Below are positions 6,866-15,038 of a stretch of DNA of 46,173 bases, piece after piece. The stretch comes from Nanobdellati archaeon. Lineage in GTDB: Archaea > Nanobdellota > Nanobdellia > UBA10117. The stretch covers positions 1 to 46,173 of the forward strand of contig JACQKZ010000007.1 of assembly GCA_016204275.1 (NCBI GenBank), in the 5' to 3' direction. Below the pieces are notes generated by a model. The model saw only the letters and a program-made list of their open reading frames with translations. It searched no databases and was not told the origin of the DNA. The translations under genes were made by a program, and so were the position numbers. Position 1 is the stretch's first letter, and every line of letters starts with the position of its first letter.

Positions 6866-7816
6866 ATGTACACATGGGGAGACGATATAAGTACCTGGAA
6901 ACGTCCAGGCAGTTACGACTATGGCTCTGCAAAAAGAGCCTACGTGGACCCTACAAAACCTGCAAGTCCACGAAGTTACAGCAGAAGGGTTGATGGCCCG
7001 GATATGGGCGTTGTTGACCCTAAAAAAGATATTTCAAGCGACAGCAAAAATCCAGTGATTGTCGGGATAGACTGCACTGGCTCTATGCAGGAATGGCCTG
7101 CGGAAATTTTTGACAGGCTGCCATTGTTTTGCCAGACGCTGGCGAAATACAAGCCAGATGTTGAAATAGCATTTGCAGTAATCGGTGACGCAAACTCTGA
7201 TGAATACCCGCTGCAGGTTGCAAAATTCGGAAAAGGCACGGAGCTCGACACAATCCTGAAGTCCTTTTATCCGGAGGGCGGTGGCGGTGGCCAGCACTTT
7301 GAAAGCTACGAGCTTTTTGCGCACTATGTGCAAAACCATGTTAAAACGCCAAACGCAGTCTCGCCATTCCTGCTAGTCATGGGAGACGAAGGGTTTTACA
7401 AACAAGTTGATCCTGCGCAGGCAAGGCATTACATGGGCGACAATCTGCAAGGGCCTGAGGATTCGGCAGGCATCTGGAAATCCCTCACGCAAAAGTACGA
7501 CACATACCTGTTGCACAAGGAATATGAAAATGCCGCACTAGATACAGAGATCACAGAACAATGGAGCGGTGTCCTTGGCGGGCAGAAAGTGCTTCGTGTT
7601 CCGTCAAAAGAAAGGGCTGTTGATGTCGCACTTGGGTTAATCGCAAAAAAATGGGGAAACTACAGCGACTTCACGAAAAACATGGGTTCGCGGCACGGCT
7701 CTGGAACTGTAGCATCAGTACTGGACTCGATACGCGGTGTTCCCGCACCAGGGAGCTCGCTTGACTCTGCTCTTTTGGGCAGCAAGAGCGGCCGCGACAG
7801 CAAGAGGCTGGCTTAA
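6866..7816 (+). CDS. von Willebrand factor A domain protein
   Basis: 316-residue cytosolic protein with one VWA domain. The metal-ion site begins IVGIDCTGSMQEW (DxTxS type), followed by DVEIAFAVIGDAN and FLLVMGDEGFY, which carry later MIDAS-like positions. The N-terminal 60 residues (WGDDISTWKRPGSYDYG) and a Gly/Ser-rich tail (GSRHGSGTVASV) look flexible. I chose ATG 6866 over GTG 6857 because AGGTGAG makes a good ribosome site for it. VWA proteins commonly act as metal-dependent adaptors; together with the kinase just upstream this recalls VWA-kinase pairs of stress systems. The exact role is unknown. Confidence 0.83.
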   Translation: MYTWGDDISTWKRPGSYDYGSAKRAYVDPTKPASPRSYSRRVDGPDMGVVDPKKDISSDSKNPVIVGIDCTGSMQEWPAEIFDRLPLFCQTLAKYKPDVEIAFAVIGDANSDEYPLQVAKFGKGTELDTILKSFYPEGGGGGQHFESYELFAHYVQNHVKTPNAVSPFLLVMGDEGFYKQVDPAQARHYMGDNLQGPEDSAGIWKSLTQKYDTYLLHKEYENAALDTEITEQWSGVLGGQKVLRVPSKERAVDVALGLIAKKWGNYSDFTKNMGSRHGSGTVASVLDSIRGVPAPGSSLDSALLGSKSGRDSKRLA

Positions 7817-8724
7817 TGAAAACAACTGCAATAGTTACAGTTCCACCGTACGCTCCGTTCATAAAAGAAGTTGCAGGCCACCCAATCGTGTCCGGCTTGC
7901 GGCTAAATACGGTGATGCCAACAAAAGAACCGCTGGAAGAATTGCTCCGGCAGCTGAATGAAGAAGCATGTGGCAAGCCGCTCTGGATTGACCTGAAGGG
8001 CCGGCAGCTGCGGACTGTAACTTATGCGGTGCCTCCGTTTACGGAGATAAAAGTAAGCCACAGCATAAAAGTAAAAACGCCAGTGACGGCATATTTCGGG
8101 AACGGCGATGAAACTGCAACTCTTGTTGCGGTGGATGGCAACAAATTGATTTTTCAAGACGGGCCGCGCAGGGTTGTCGGCCCGGGAGAATCAATCAACA
8201 TCATCGACAGGTCTTTAGAAATTGCTGGCTATTTTACTGAAACAGATTTGAAATACATAGAAGCCGCGAAAAAAGCCGGCCTGCATAACTACATGTTGTC
8301 GTTTGTGGAATCCGAAAGCGACATAGAATCCCTGGTGAAGTTGGACAAGGATGCAGTTGCAGTTGCAAAAATCGAATCGCAAAAGGGTTTAAATTTTGTA
8401 GGCAAAAATTATAAAAGCGGCAGGCTCATGGCAGCCTGCGGCGACCTTTATGTTGAAGTTGGCAGGCCACACAAAATTCTTGATGCAGTTGAAGACATAA
8501 TTGCAAAAGATAAAAACGCAATAATGGCCTCGCGAATTTTTCCTTCGCTTGTTGACTCGCCAGTGCCAGCCTTCCAGGACATATTAGCAGTTGGCTATGC
8601 AATTAGGCTTGGCTATGAAACATTTATGTTTGGCGATGAGATCTGCATGCGCCGCGAGTCAATCTTGGGCGGATTAAACTTGCTAGAACACATCGCAAAT
8701 AACTTTGAGCGCAAAAGTAAATGA
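7816..8724 (+). CDS. Divergent pyruvate kinase-like barrel protein
   Basis: 302-residue protein that keeps several pyruvate kinase landmarks in altered form. WIDLKGRQLRT resembles the DTKGPEIRT strand before the B domain. VAVAKIESQKGLNF resembles KIENxEG. LMAACGDLYVEVG resembles MVARGDLGVE. IMASRIFPSLVDSPVPAFQD resembles the TQMLESM..NPxPTRAE region. The small B-like domain is present (about residues 75-135), but the N-terminal segment is shortened and the C-terminal regulatory domain is missing. It may act on another enolpyruvate-type substrate or have lost activity. It overlaps the VWA gene by TAATG and the next gene by ATGA. Confidence 0.7.
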   Translation: MKTTAIVTVPPYAPFIKEVAGHPIVSGLRLNTVMPTKEPLEELLRQLNEEACGKPLWIDLKGRQLRTVTYAVPPFTEIKVSHSIKVKTPVTAYFGNGDETATLVAVDGNKLIFQDGPRRVVGPGESINIIDRSLEIAGYFTETDLKYIEAAKKAGLHNYMLSFVESESDIESLVKLDKDAVAVAKIESQKGLNFVGKNYKSGRLMAACGDLYVEVGRPHKILDAVEDIIAKDKNAIMASRIFPSLVDSPVPAFQDILAVGYAIRLGYETFMFGDEICMRRESILGGLNLLEHIANNFERKSK

Positions 8725-9497
8725 AAAAAGTTTGGATTGACACAGATATAGGCACAGATGTAGATGACTTGCTCGCGCTTATTTACGCGCTGAAAAATCC
8801 CGAGCTGAAAGTTATGGGCGCTTCTACTGTGATCGGCGATTCTGAAAAGCGCGCAAAAATCGCCGCAGAAACAGCAAATTTGCTCGGAAAGGCAATCGAA
8901 GCAGCGCCTGGCGCAAACCTCCCAATGCTTAGCGATGGAAAAAATTACTGGTGCGGCTACGAAGGCGATGGGATGGACTTGCAGAAAACAAAAATCGGCA
9001 GGCCAGCCACCGCTTGCCTGCAAAACATAGTAACAGATCCATCTTACACAATCGCCTGCATCGCGCCAATGACAAACATCGCCACTGCAGCAAATTTATC
9101 TGGCTCGCTTATTTTAGCCGAACTTTATATTATGGGGCAGGCAGGCTCGCACAACTTCCGTGTTGATAAGCCAGCTTCTGATATTGTTAAATATTGTTCT
9201 ACTGGCAAAACATTAGTTACAACAGATGTTGCAAAAAAAGTTTATTTGACAAAGGAAGAAATGTTTGGCTTGAAGACAGGAAACGCGGAATTGGACAAAG
9301 CAATTTACACAAATGCAGGCAACTGGTTAAAGCACTCGCCATACAAAGACAGATTTTATTTATACGATCCGCTGACTGTTGCTGCAGTTGCAAGGCCGGA
9401 CTTGCTGAAATTTGAAAATATTAGCGGCATAAGGACATCAGTCAGCGTAAAAGCAGATAAATTCAAGGAACACTTTTTAGAAATCTTAACATCATAG
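8721..9497 (+). CDS. Nucleoside N-ribohydrolase (IunH family)
   Basis: Cleaves the N-glycosidic bond of ribonucleosides. The calcium-binding signature WIDTDIGTDVDDLLAL is clear at the N-terminus, and IACIAPMTNIATA and LYDPLTVAAV correspond to later active-site strands. The 258 residues are slightly short for the family (about 300). Its place inside the NAD regulon suggests a nicotinamide or nicotinate riboside, or inosine released during NAD turnover, as substrate. That is inference from context. It overlaps the previous gene by ATGA. Confidence 0.82.
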   Translation: MKKVWIDTDIGTDVDDLLALIYALKNPELKVMGASTVIGDSEKRAKIAAETANLLGKAIEAAPGANLPMLSDGKNYWCGYEGDGMDLQKTKIGRPATACLQNIVTDPSYTIACIAPMTNIATAANLSGSLILAELYIMGQAGSHNFRVDKPASDIVKYCSTGKTLVTTDVAKKVYLTKEEMFGLKTGNAELDKAIYTNAGNWLKHSPYKDRFYLYDPLTVAAVARPDLLKFENISGIRTSVSVKADKFKEHFLEILTS

Positions 9498-9508
9498 CAA
9501 CCAAAACC

Positions 9509-9539
9509 TTTTTATATTAGTAGTGTCTTAAATACACTA
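9509..9539 (+). promoter_or_regulatory. nadA promoter and operator
   Basis: TATA box TTTTATATTA at about 9509-9518, then the 19-bp palindrome TAGTGTCTTAAATACACTA at 9521-9539. The nadA ATG is at 9542, only about 25 bases after the TATA box, so the transcript should be leaderless. The operator would cover the start site. Confidence 0.8.
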
Positions 9540-9541
9540 AT

Positions 9542-10537
9542 ATGGGAATACAAATAGCGAGGCATGTTTTAGAAAATGTTAATCTAGCAAGAACGCAGGT
9601 AATCCAGCCAAGCAACGCCAGCTATGTTGCCGGCCTGCTCCAGCAAATCGAAGACCTAAAGCAGGAATTGAACGCGGTCATTCCGGCCCATTACTACCAA
9701 AGGCAGGAAGTCAAGTGGGTTGCGGATTTTATTGGCGATTCCTTAGAGTTAGCGAAAAAATCCAAAGAAACAACTGCCGGTACAATTGTTTTTGCAGGCG
9801 TGACATTCATGGCAGAGACTGCGAAACTTTTGAATCCTGACAAAACAGTCCTGGTGCCAAACCTGCAGGCCGGCTGTTCGCTTGCAGACAGCATCACGGC
9901 TGGCCAGCTGAGATATTTGCGGGAAAAATATCCGGATGCGGCTGTTGTTGCATATGTTAACACAACCGCCGCAGTCAAGGCGGAATCAGATGTATGCTGC
10001 ACTTCCGCAAATTATGAAAAAATTATCCGCGCATTGCCGCAGAAGCAGATTATTTTTGTGCCAGACACGCACATGGCACAAAACCTGAACGCAAAAATTA
10101 AAGCTGAAACAGGAAAAGAAATTATTGGCTGGAGCGGCGAGTGCATCGTGCACAAACAATTTGGCGATGGGCAGATTAAAGCCTACAAGCAGGCCATGCC
10201 AGACCTCAAAGTATTAGTCCATATCGAGTGCCCGACAGCAGTTGTTGGTTCAGCGGATTACGCCGGCAGCACGTCCGGAATAAGAAAATACGTGCGCGAA
10301 AATCCGCAGCAGAAATATTTTTTGGTTTTGACAGAGTGCGGCATGATTGGCGACTTGCAAACAGAATTTCCGGACAGGAATTTTGAAACACCATGCACAA
10401 TCTGCCAGTACATGAAAGAAATAACTCTCGAGAATATTTTGCAGAGCCTGCAGACTGGCCAGCATGAAATTAAAATAGACGAAAAAATAGCTGCAAGAGC
10501 GAGGAAATCTCTGGAAAGAATGTTTGAGATTGGCTAA
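9542..10537 (+). CDS. nadA: Quinolinate synthase
   Basis: Condenses iminoaspartate with dihydroxyacetone phosphate to quinolinate, using a [4Fe-4S] cluster. The 331-residue protein has three cysteines at the expected spacing: C112 in NLQAGCSLADS, C201 in WSGECIVHKQF and C285 in FETPCTICQY. VIPAHYYQRQEV matches the first substrate loop and VHIECPTAVV, GSADYAGSTSG and LTECGMIGDL later ones. It is transcribed alone from an operator-covered promoter. Neither a classical NadB nor a NadC is visible in the window. Those steps must be encoded elsewhere or by non-orthologous enzymes. Confidence 0.93.
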   Translation: MGIQIARHVLENVNLARTQVIQPSNASYVAGLLQQIEDLKQELNAVIPAHYYQRQEVKWVADFIGDSLELAKKSKETTAGTIVFAGVTFMAETAKLLNPDKTVLVPNLQAGCSLADSITAGQLRYLREKYPDAAVVAYVNTTAAVKAESDVCCTSANYEKIIRALPQKQIIFVPDTHMAQNLNAKIKAETGKEIIGWSGECIVHKQFGDGQIKAYKQAMPDLKVLVHIECPTAVVGSADYAGSTSGIRKYVRENPQQKYFLVLTECGMIGDLQTEFPDRNFETPCTICQYMKEITLENILQSLQTGQHEIKIDEKIAARARKSLERMFEIG

Positions 10538-10582
10538 GAAAAAACAGTGAAGATAAAATATTGCTAAAGGCTACGTCACAAC

Positions 10583-11284
10583 TTATTTGATATTTTCGAT
10601 AGTTTTACGTGCGAATGGTCTAAAAATGCTGCCACAACTAGGATCTTCGTAGTCGATTGGCTCTAATCTTAATAATTCAAGTCCAACGCAGCCGTTTGTA
10701 ATTTTAATATCTGCCCACACTGCATCACCATTTCTGAAAAAGAACCTCCGCAGATGACCAAATCTATCGCTATAATCTTCATCGTGTTTCCAATTATCTT
10801 TATTTAACAAATCCTGTGTGGGTATGTGGTACTGCTGTCCTATTTGTGTTGCATAATCTTTCATAAAATCCACTATGTGTGGTTTCAGTGTCTCCACGGG
10901 AATTTTTTTAATAATCTTCTTTGGCGGCGGGCTTTGCCCTTTAATCGCATAAATAGTTTTTTCTAAACCTTCGGCATCTCTCTTTTTGAAAGACGTTGCA
11001 AGTTTAAGCAAATTTTCTGCGACAGGAACTAATTTTTCATAGCCGACACTAAGGCATAGATGTTCAACATACTGCAGAGCGAACATTATATCTTGCCAAG
11101 CCTCTCCAGTTTCTTCGTCTTCTATGTCTTCTTTAATGATGCCTGTTTGTTTTATTAAGTTATCAAGTGTCTGTTCAGAACTTTCACCTTTAATTCTATT
11201 TTCAAGTTCCCAGCCCCACTCTTGTTCATATAAAGTCTTAAGTTTTTTTACACAGCTCTCATATTGTATCTTAAGTGTAGCCAT
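10583..11284 (-). CDS. Unknown protein between nadA and mqo-like gene
   Basis: 233-residue protein I do not recognise. It is mostly helical in the first 130 residues (YESCVKKLKTLYEQEWGWEL at the start), followed by PPPKKIIKKIPVETLKP and a C-terminal region with FFFRNGDAVWADIKI. It has its own promoter on the minus strand: AGATTTATAAATG about 25-35 bases upstream of the ATG. The gene is more AT-rich than the NAD genes on either side and reads against them, so it may be a later insertion. The nearby operator could also affect its promoter, since the two divergent TATA boxes are about 40 bases apart. Confidence 0.7.
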   Translation of the reverse strand: MATLKIQYESCVKKLKTLYEQEWGWELENRIKGESSEQTLDNLIKQTGIIKEDIEDEETGEAWQDIMFALQYVEHLCLSVGYEKLVPVAENLLKLATSFKKRDAEGLEKTIYAIKGQSPPPKKIIKKIPVETLKPHIVDFMKDYATQIGQQYHIPTQDLLNKDNWKHDEDYSDRFGHLRRFFFRNGDAVWADIKITNGCVGLELLRLEPIDYEDPSCGSIFRPFARKTIENIK

Positions 11285-11352
11285 AATAGAAATTCAATAT
11301 CGACAACATTTATAAATCTTTCCGTGCCTTTTAGCATTATTTACAACCGAAA

Positions 11353-11385
11353 CATTTATAAAGTAGTAGTGTATTAAATACACTA
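11353..11385 (+). promoter_or_regulatory. Promoter and perfect NAD-regulon operator
   Basis: TATA box CATTTATAAAG at 11353-11363 followed by TAGTGTATTAAATACACTA at 11367-11385. This is the most symmetrical copy of the operator: 9-bp arms around one central base. It controls the Mqo-family gene and NAD kinase. Confidence 0.8.
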
Positions 11386-11416
11386 AGAAAGCACAGAAAA
11401 ATAGCTGCGCAGTGCA

Positions 11417-11445
11417 AGGGCTTTTAAAGCCCTGCAAAATGCAGG
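11417..11445 (+). promoter_or_regulatory. Alternative hairpins over the ribosome binding site
   Basis: The leader of the Mqo-family gene can form AGGGCTT/AAGCCCT (11417-11433) or, exclusively, CCTGCA/TGCAGG (11431-11445, loop AAA). The second hairpin buries part of the AGGAG ribosome site at 11443-11447. Such mutually exclusive stems before a start codon could act as a translational switch. This is inference from pairing only. Confidence 0.4.
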
Positions 11446-11453
11446 AGAAAAAC

Positions 11454-12881
11454 ATGGAAAAATACGAACTCGTAATTGTTGGCGGCGGAGTAACAGGCAC
11501 AGCAGAGCTTGATTTAGCAGCCAGATTCACGGGCATAAAAAGCATGGCCCTTCTGGAATCGCGGCTTAATCCCGGCGAGGAAAATTCCGCAGTCTGGATG
11601 AACGCCAACACGCTGCACAGGGGCTGGGAGACACAGCACGCATACTCGCAAGTAAGCATGGACAGCCATTCCGCGGACATGATAGTTGCCTACGCAAGGC
11701 ACTATGGCCTTGACAAAGGGCTTGACAAAATAATCAACGAATTCCCAAAAATGCTTCTTGCAGTCGGGGAAAAAGAAATACAAAAATTATACGAACGATA
11801 TGGGCAGATGCGCGGGCTTTTTCCGGGCCTTGAACTGCTTGATGCAGAAGGCATCGCAAGGGTTGAGCCAAACGTAATGCGCGGCAGAAATCCAAAACAA
11901 AAAGTCGCTGCAATCTACCGCAGGCAAAATGAATACGCGGTTGATTACGGAAAGCTGGCCCAGCATTTTGTCGAAACCGCAGCAAAAGAGGGGCAGGCCG
12001 AAGGAAAAACAGTAAACGTTTACACTGGCACAAAAGTTTTGGGAATCACTCTGCAAGAAAATGGAACTTATAGAATTAAAACAAGCAATCCACAACATCC
12101 AGACATAGAAACACGCGCCCTGATGATTTCCGCAGGCGCACACAGCCTGTTCCTGGCAAAGCAAATGGGGCACTGCCAATACTTATCTGTTACGCCAATC
12201 GCCGGCGATTTTTACAGAACGCCAAAAGGCCTGAACGGAAAAGTTTACACGATTCAAAACCCAAACATACCATTTGCGGCAATCCACGGTGATCCGGACT
12301 TGGAAGAAACAGATAAAACAAGGTGGGGTCCGACAGCAAGATTTGTCCCGAGGCTTGACAAGTTTGACAAATCAACTGCAAAGGCCTGGAGAAAATCATT
12401 TGGCGGCCCTGGAGCAGTGGCCAGCCTCGCAGACATACTGACAGATTTTGAAAAAACCGCGTTCATGGCAAAAAACTTTTTATATCAATTGCCATTTGGC
12501 TTGGACAAATATACATTTGCGCGAAGCATAAGAAAAGTAATCCCGTCAACAAAAGTCGAAGACATAACGCGCGCAGAAGGTGTCGGCGGAATCCGGCCGC
12601 AAATCATAGATACGAGGGCGCCGCATGGAAAAAAACTTTTACTTGGAGAAGCAAAAGTAATAATTGATGGTGGTGAAGAAGTCTTGATAAGAGCGCACGA
12701 AGGCAGGCCAGCCAAAGGCAAGCTGATTGTGAATATGACTCCATCACCAGGCGCAACAATGTGCGAGGGAAACGCGGAGTTCGACATCAGGCACATCGCA
12801 AAAGAGTTAGGTGTTCCATTTTACCAGGATAAATTCGAACAGTTTTATCGCTTGAAAAAAACGGAGGCGATTGTAGCATGA
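11454..12881 (+). CDS. FAD-dependent oxidoreductase, Mqo/LhgO family
   Basis: 475-residue flavoprotein of the malate:quinone oxidoreductase / L-2-hydroxyglutarate oxidase family. The FAD-binding ELVIVGGGVTGTAELDLA is at the N-terminus. NSAVWMNANTLHRGWE matches the substrate-side motif and LMISAGAHSLFLAKQ with TPIAGDFYRTPKG the second FAD block. I chose ATG 11454 because AGGAG lies just upstream; the listed ORF begins at a GTG within the leader hairpin. No membrane anchor is seen. It shares an operator and mRNA with NAD kinase, which is odd for a malate oxidase. It may oxidise another alpha-hydroxy or amino acid, possibly aspartate for NadA. Confidence 0.8.
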   Translation: MEKYELVIVGGGVTGTAELDLAARFTGIKSMALLESRLNPGEENSAVWMNANTLHRGWETQHAYSQVSMDSHSADMIVAYARHYGLDKGLDKIINEFPKMLLAVGEKEIQKLYERYGQMRGLFPGLELLDAEGIARVEPNVMRGRNPKQKVAAIYRRQNEYAVDYGKLAQHFVETAAKEGQAEGKTVNVYTGTKVLGITLQENGTYRIKTSNPQHPDIETRALMISAGAHSLFLAKQMGHCQYLSVTPIAGDFYRTPKGLNGKVYTIQNPNIPFAAIHGDPDLEETDKTRWGPTARFVPRLDKFDKSTAKAWRKSFGGPGAVASLADILTDFEKTAFMAKNFLYQLPFGLDKYTFARSIRKVIPSTKVEDITRAEGVGGIRPQIIDTRAPHGKKLLLGEAKVIIDGGEEVLIRAHEGRPAKGKLIVNMTPSPGATMCEGNAEFDIRHIAKELGVPFYQDKFEQFYRLKKTEAIVA

Positions 12882-13759
12882 AACCAAAAAATGTTTTATT
12901 ATCAGCAAAACAAACCGCGTATGAATATTTCAAAAGAGAAAACGATAACTTGGCTGAAATTTTATCTGCAGAAGATTTGGCAACTATTAAGGCAGGCCAT
13001 GATGAACATTACGCCGCACTGAATCACGTAAGAAAAGTTCTTGAATCTTTGGGCATTCCTTACCAAAGGGTTTACCAGCCATACGCAGCTTTTGAAGAAT
13101 TTAAAGGCAGGGATTTGGTAATTTCTGTCGGCGGAGACGGCACTGTACTAAACACTGCGCACTATATTACAGATGAAACGCCCGTCCTTACTGTAAAATC
13201 AGATGGTAGAAGCAAGGGCGCGTTATGCTTGTTTGATGCCACAGAATTCCAGAGAATTATTGAAGACATAGTTTCAGACAATCATAAAACCGAGCTTTGG
13301 ACGAGGGTAGAAGGCAGGTTAGGAAATAAAACTGATTTGGCTTTGAATGACATTCTCGTTGGCCCCAAGTACAGCCCTGGGGCTGCGAGATACAACATCC
13401 GCTTTAGCGACACGGAAGAAAAGCAAATCAGCAGCGGCGTTATAACATCTACTGGAGCAGGCTCGACAGGCTGGTATGTTAACATCGCAGGCAATAATGG
13501 CACATTCAGCAGGACTGCGCAAGAGTTAAGGTTCATCGCGCGCGAATACCGAACAGATGCAGGCTATACTCTGACCAAAGGCACGCTCGGGCCAAGCGAT
13601 GTTCTTGAAATAAGATCATTGATGAACATTGATGGCATCGTTAGCTTCGATGGCGACACACAAAAGAGAATGCACAGCTTTGCGCGGGGCGAAACAATCC
13701 AAATGAGGATATCTGACAAGCCCTTGCATGTTGTTGTTCCGCAGAATAGTGTAAGTTAG
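12878..13759 (+). CDS. nadK: NAD kinase
   Basis: Phosphorylates NAD to NADP. The 293-residue protein has the kinase signature VISVGGDGTVLNTAHY near residue 87, LALNDILVG for the NE/D motif, and STGAGSTGWYVN where most NAD kinases have a TPTGSTAY-type motif. An N-terminal helical extension of about 80 residues precedes the core. The variant motif suggests a divergent or NADK2-like subgroup. It overlaps the Mqo-family gene by ATGA, so both are made from one operator-controlled transcript. Confidence 0.85.
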   Translation: MKPKNVLLSAKQTAYEYFKRENDNLAEILSAEDLATIKAGHDEHYAALNHVRKVLESLGIPYQRVYQPYAAFEEFKGRDLVISVGGDGTVLNTAHYITDETPVLTVKSDGRSKGALCLFDATEFQRIIEDIVSDNHKTELWTRVEGRLGNKTDLALNDILVGPKYSPGAARYNIRFSDTEEKQISSGVITSTGAGSTGWYVNIAGNNGTFSRTAQELRFIAREYRTDAGYTLTKGTLGPSDVLEIRSLMNIDGIVSFDGDTQKRMHSFARGETIQMRISDKPLHVVVPQNSVS

Positions 13760-13770
13760 AATGCTGGGGG

Positions 13771-13802
13771 AAACCTTTTTAATTAGCGTTAAAAATACAA
13801 TT
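13771..13802 (+). promoter_or_regulatory. Probable autoregulatory site of nrtR
   Basis: T-rich CCTTTTTAATTA could be the TATA region. TAGCGTTAAAAATACAATT at 13784-13802 matches the perfect operator at 13 of 19 positions and ends two bases before the nrtR ATG. The weaker match would fit partial autoregulation, but it is the least certain of the sites. Confidence 0.45.
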
Positions 13803-13804
13803 AC

Positions 13805-14500
13805 ATGGCCACATCTGAGCTTGATAAATATTCAAAGCCTTCGGTTGCAGTAGACATAGTTGTTTTTACGATAATGGGCAATGAGTTAAAAGTTCTTTTA
13901 ATCAAGCGCGGCCAGCCACCCTTCGCAGGCCAGTGGAGCCTGCCAGGCGGTTTTATACAAATTGATGAGCAATTGGAGGGGGCTGCGCTTCGTGAGCTCA
14001 ATGAAGAGACTGGCGTGCGGGATGTTTATCTCGAACAGCTTTACACTTTTGGGAATCTGAATCGCGACCCGCGCGGTCGAGTCATTTCTGTAAGTTATTT
14101 TGTTCTTGTTGATTCAACAAAAATAAAACCGTTTGTGACTGGGAAAGAAAATATCAGCGAAGTTCAGTGGGTATCTATTGAAAAATTGCCGTCATTAGCA
14201 TTCGACCATGATAAAATAGTAAAATACGCGCTCAGGCGGCTCAGGTATAAGCTGGAATACACTGCGGTCGGCCTCGAACTCTTGCCGGATAATTTTACGC
14301 TGACTGATTTGCAAAGGCTTTACGAAATAATACTCAGCCAAAAAATCGACAAAAGAAATTTCAGGAAGAAAATTTTATCTATGGGAATTCTTGAGAAGAC
14401 AAAGGTCTTCAAGAAGGGCGCGCACAGGCCGGCAATGCTTTACAAATTCAAAAAGGCCAAGCCAATCTCGACATTTAGGGGATTTAAGTTTGAAGGATAG
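13805..14500 (+). CDS. nrtR: NrtR-type Nudix transcriptional regulator
   Basis: 231-residue regulator with an N-terminal Nudix-like domain and a C-terminal winged helix, the NrtR layout. Residues 10-135 include VAVDIVVFTIMGNELKVLLI, SLPGGFIQIDEQLEGAALRE and NRDPRGRVISVSYFVLV. Residues 150-231 hold LTDLQRLYEIILSQKIDKRN and MGILEKTKVFKKGAHRPAML, which match the NrtR DNA-binding half. The Nudix box reads GGFIQIDEQLEGAALRELNE then ETG. In bacteria NrtR represses NAD genes and responds to ADP-ribose or related molecules. Here the neighbouring NAD genes share a palindrome, so this is the probable repressor. Confidence 0.85.
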   Translation: MATSELDKYSKPSVAVDIVVFTIMGNELKVLLIKRGQPPFAGQWSLPGGFIQIDEQLEGAALRELNEETGVRDVYLEQLYTFGNLNRDPRGRVISVSYFVLVDSTKIKPFVTGKENISEVQWVSIEKLPSLAFDHDKIVKYALRRLRYKLEYTAVGLELLPDNFTLTDLQRLYEIILSQKIDKRNFRKKILSMGILEKTKVFKKGAHRPAMLYKFKKAKPISTFRGFKFEG

Positions 14501-14559
14501 TAAAGTGCGCAGGTATTATTCAAGTAAAAGCTTTTAAGTTTCCAAACCGCTTGTCAGCC

Positions 14560-15006
14560 ATGGCCAAACAAAGGTTTGCAGGCAAGTTCAAGTCCCTCGA
14601 CATAGTCACAGCAGAGGCAGCCTTCGAGTCTTATGGCAAGACACTGGACGAGGTGTTTGCAAACTCTGCGCTTGCGATCGCGGAGACGATGACTGACTCC
14701 GCGAAAGTAAAACCAAAAGTAAAAAAATCAATCAAGCTCGTGAACTCTGACTTAAACGCGTTGCTGGTTGACTTTCTCAATGAAATCGTGCGCATGACAG
14801 ATACAGACAAATTATTTTTTTCCAAATTCAAGACAAAAATAACTGATGCGGGCGGAACGTGGATTCTGCAGGCCGAGCTGGCCGGCGAGAGGATCAACCC
14901 GAAGAAGCACGAGCAGCGCGCGGACATCAAAGCGGTAACATGGCACATGTTCGAGCTGAAGAAGAGCAGGAAGGGCTGGACTGCACGGGTTGTGCTCGAC
15001 ATCTAA
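14560..15006 (+). CDS. Archease
   Basis: Accessory protein that activates the RNA ligase RtcB, working in tRNA splicing. The 148-residue protein has the archease core: FKSLDIVTAEAAFESYGKTL, DEVFANSALAIAETM, LLVDFLNEIVRMTDTDKLFF, then HEQRADIKAVTWHMF. I chose ATG 14560 over TTG 14551. A TATA-like CTTTTAAGTT lies about 25 bases upstream, so the transcript is nearly leaderless. The start of a dead rtcB copy follows 32 bases later, and the intact rtcB is 2.6 kb further on. Confidence 0.9.
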   Translation: MAKQRFAGKFKSLDIVTAEAAFESYGKTLDEVFANSALAIAETMTDSAKVKPKVKKSIKLVNSDLNALLVDFLNEIVRMTDTDKLFFSKFKTKITDAGGTWILQAELAGERINPKKHEQRADIKAVTWHMFELKKSRKGWTARVVLDI

Positions 15007-15038
15007 ATATTTAAAAGTCCAGCTAGTTAGGCAAAACT

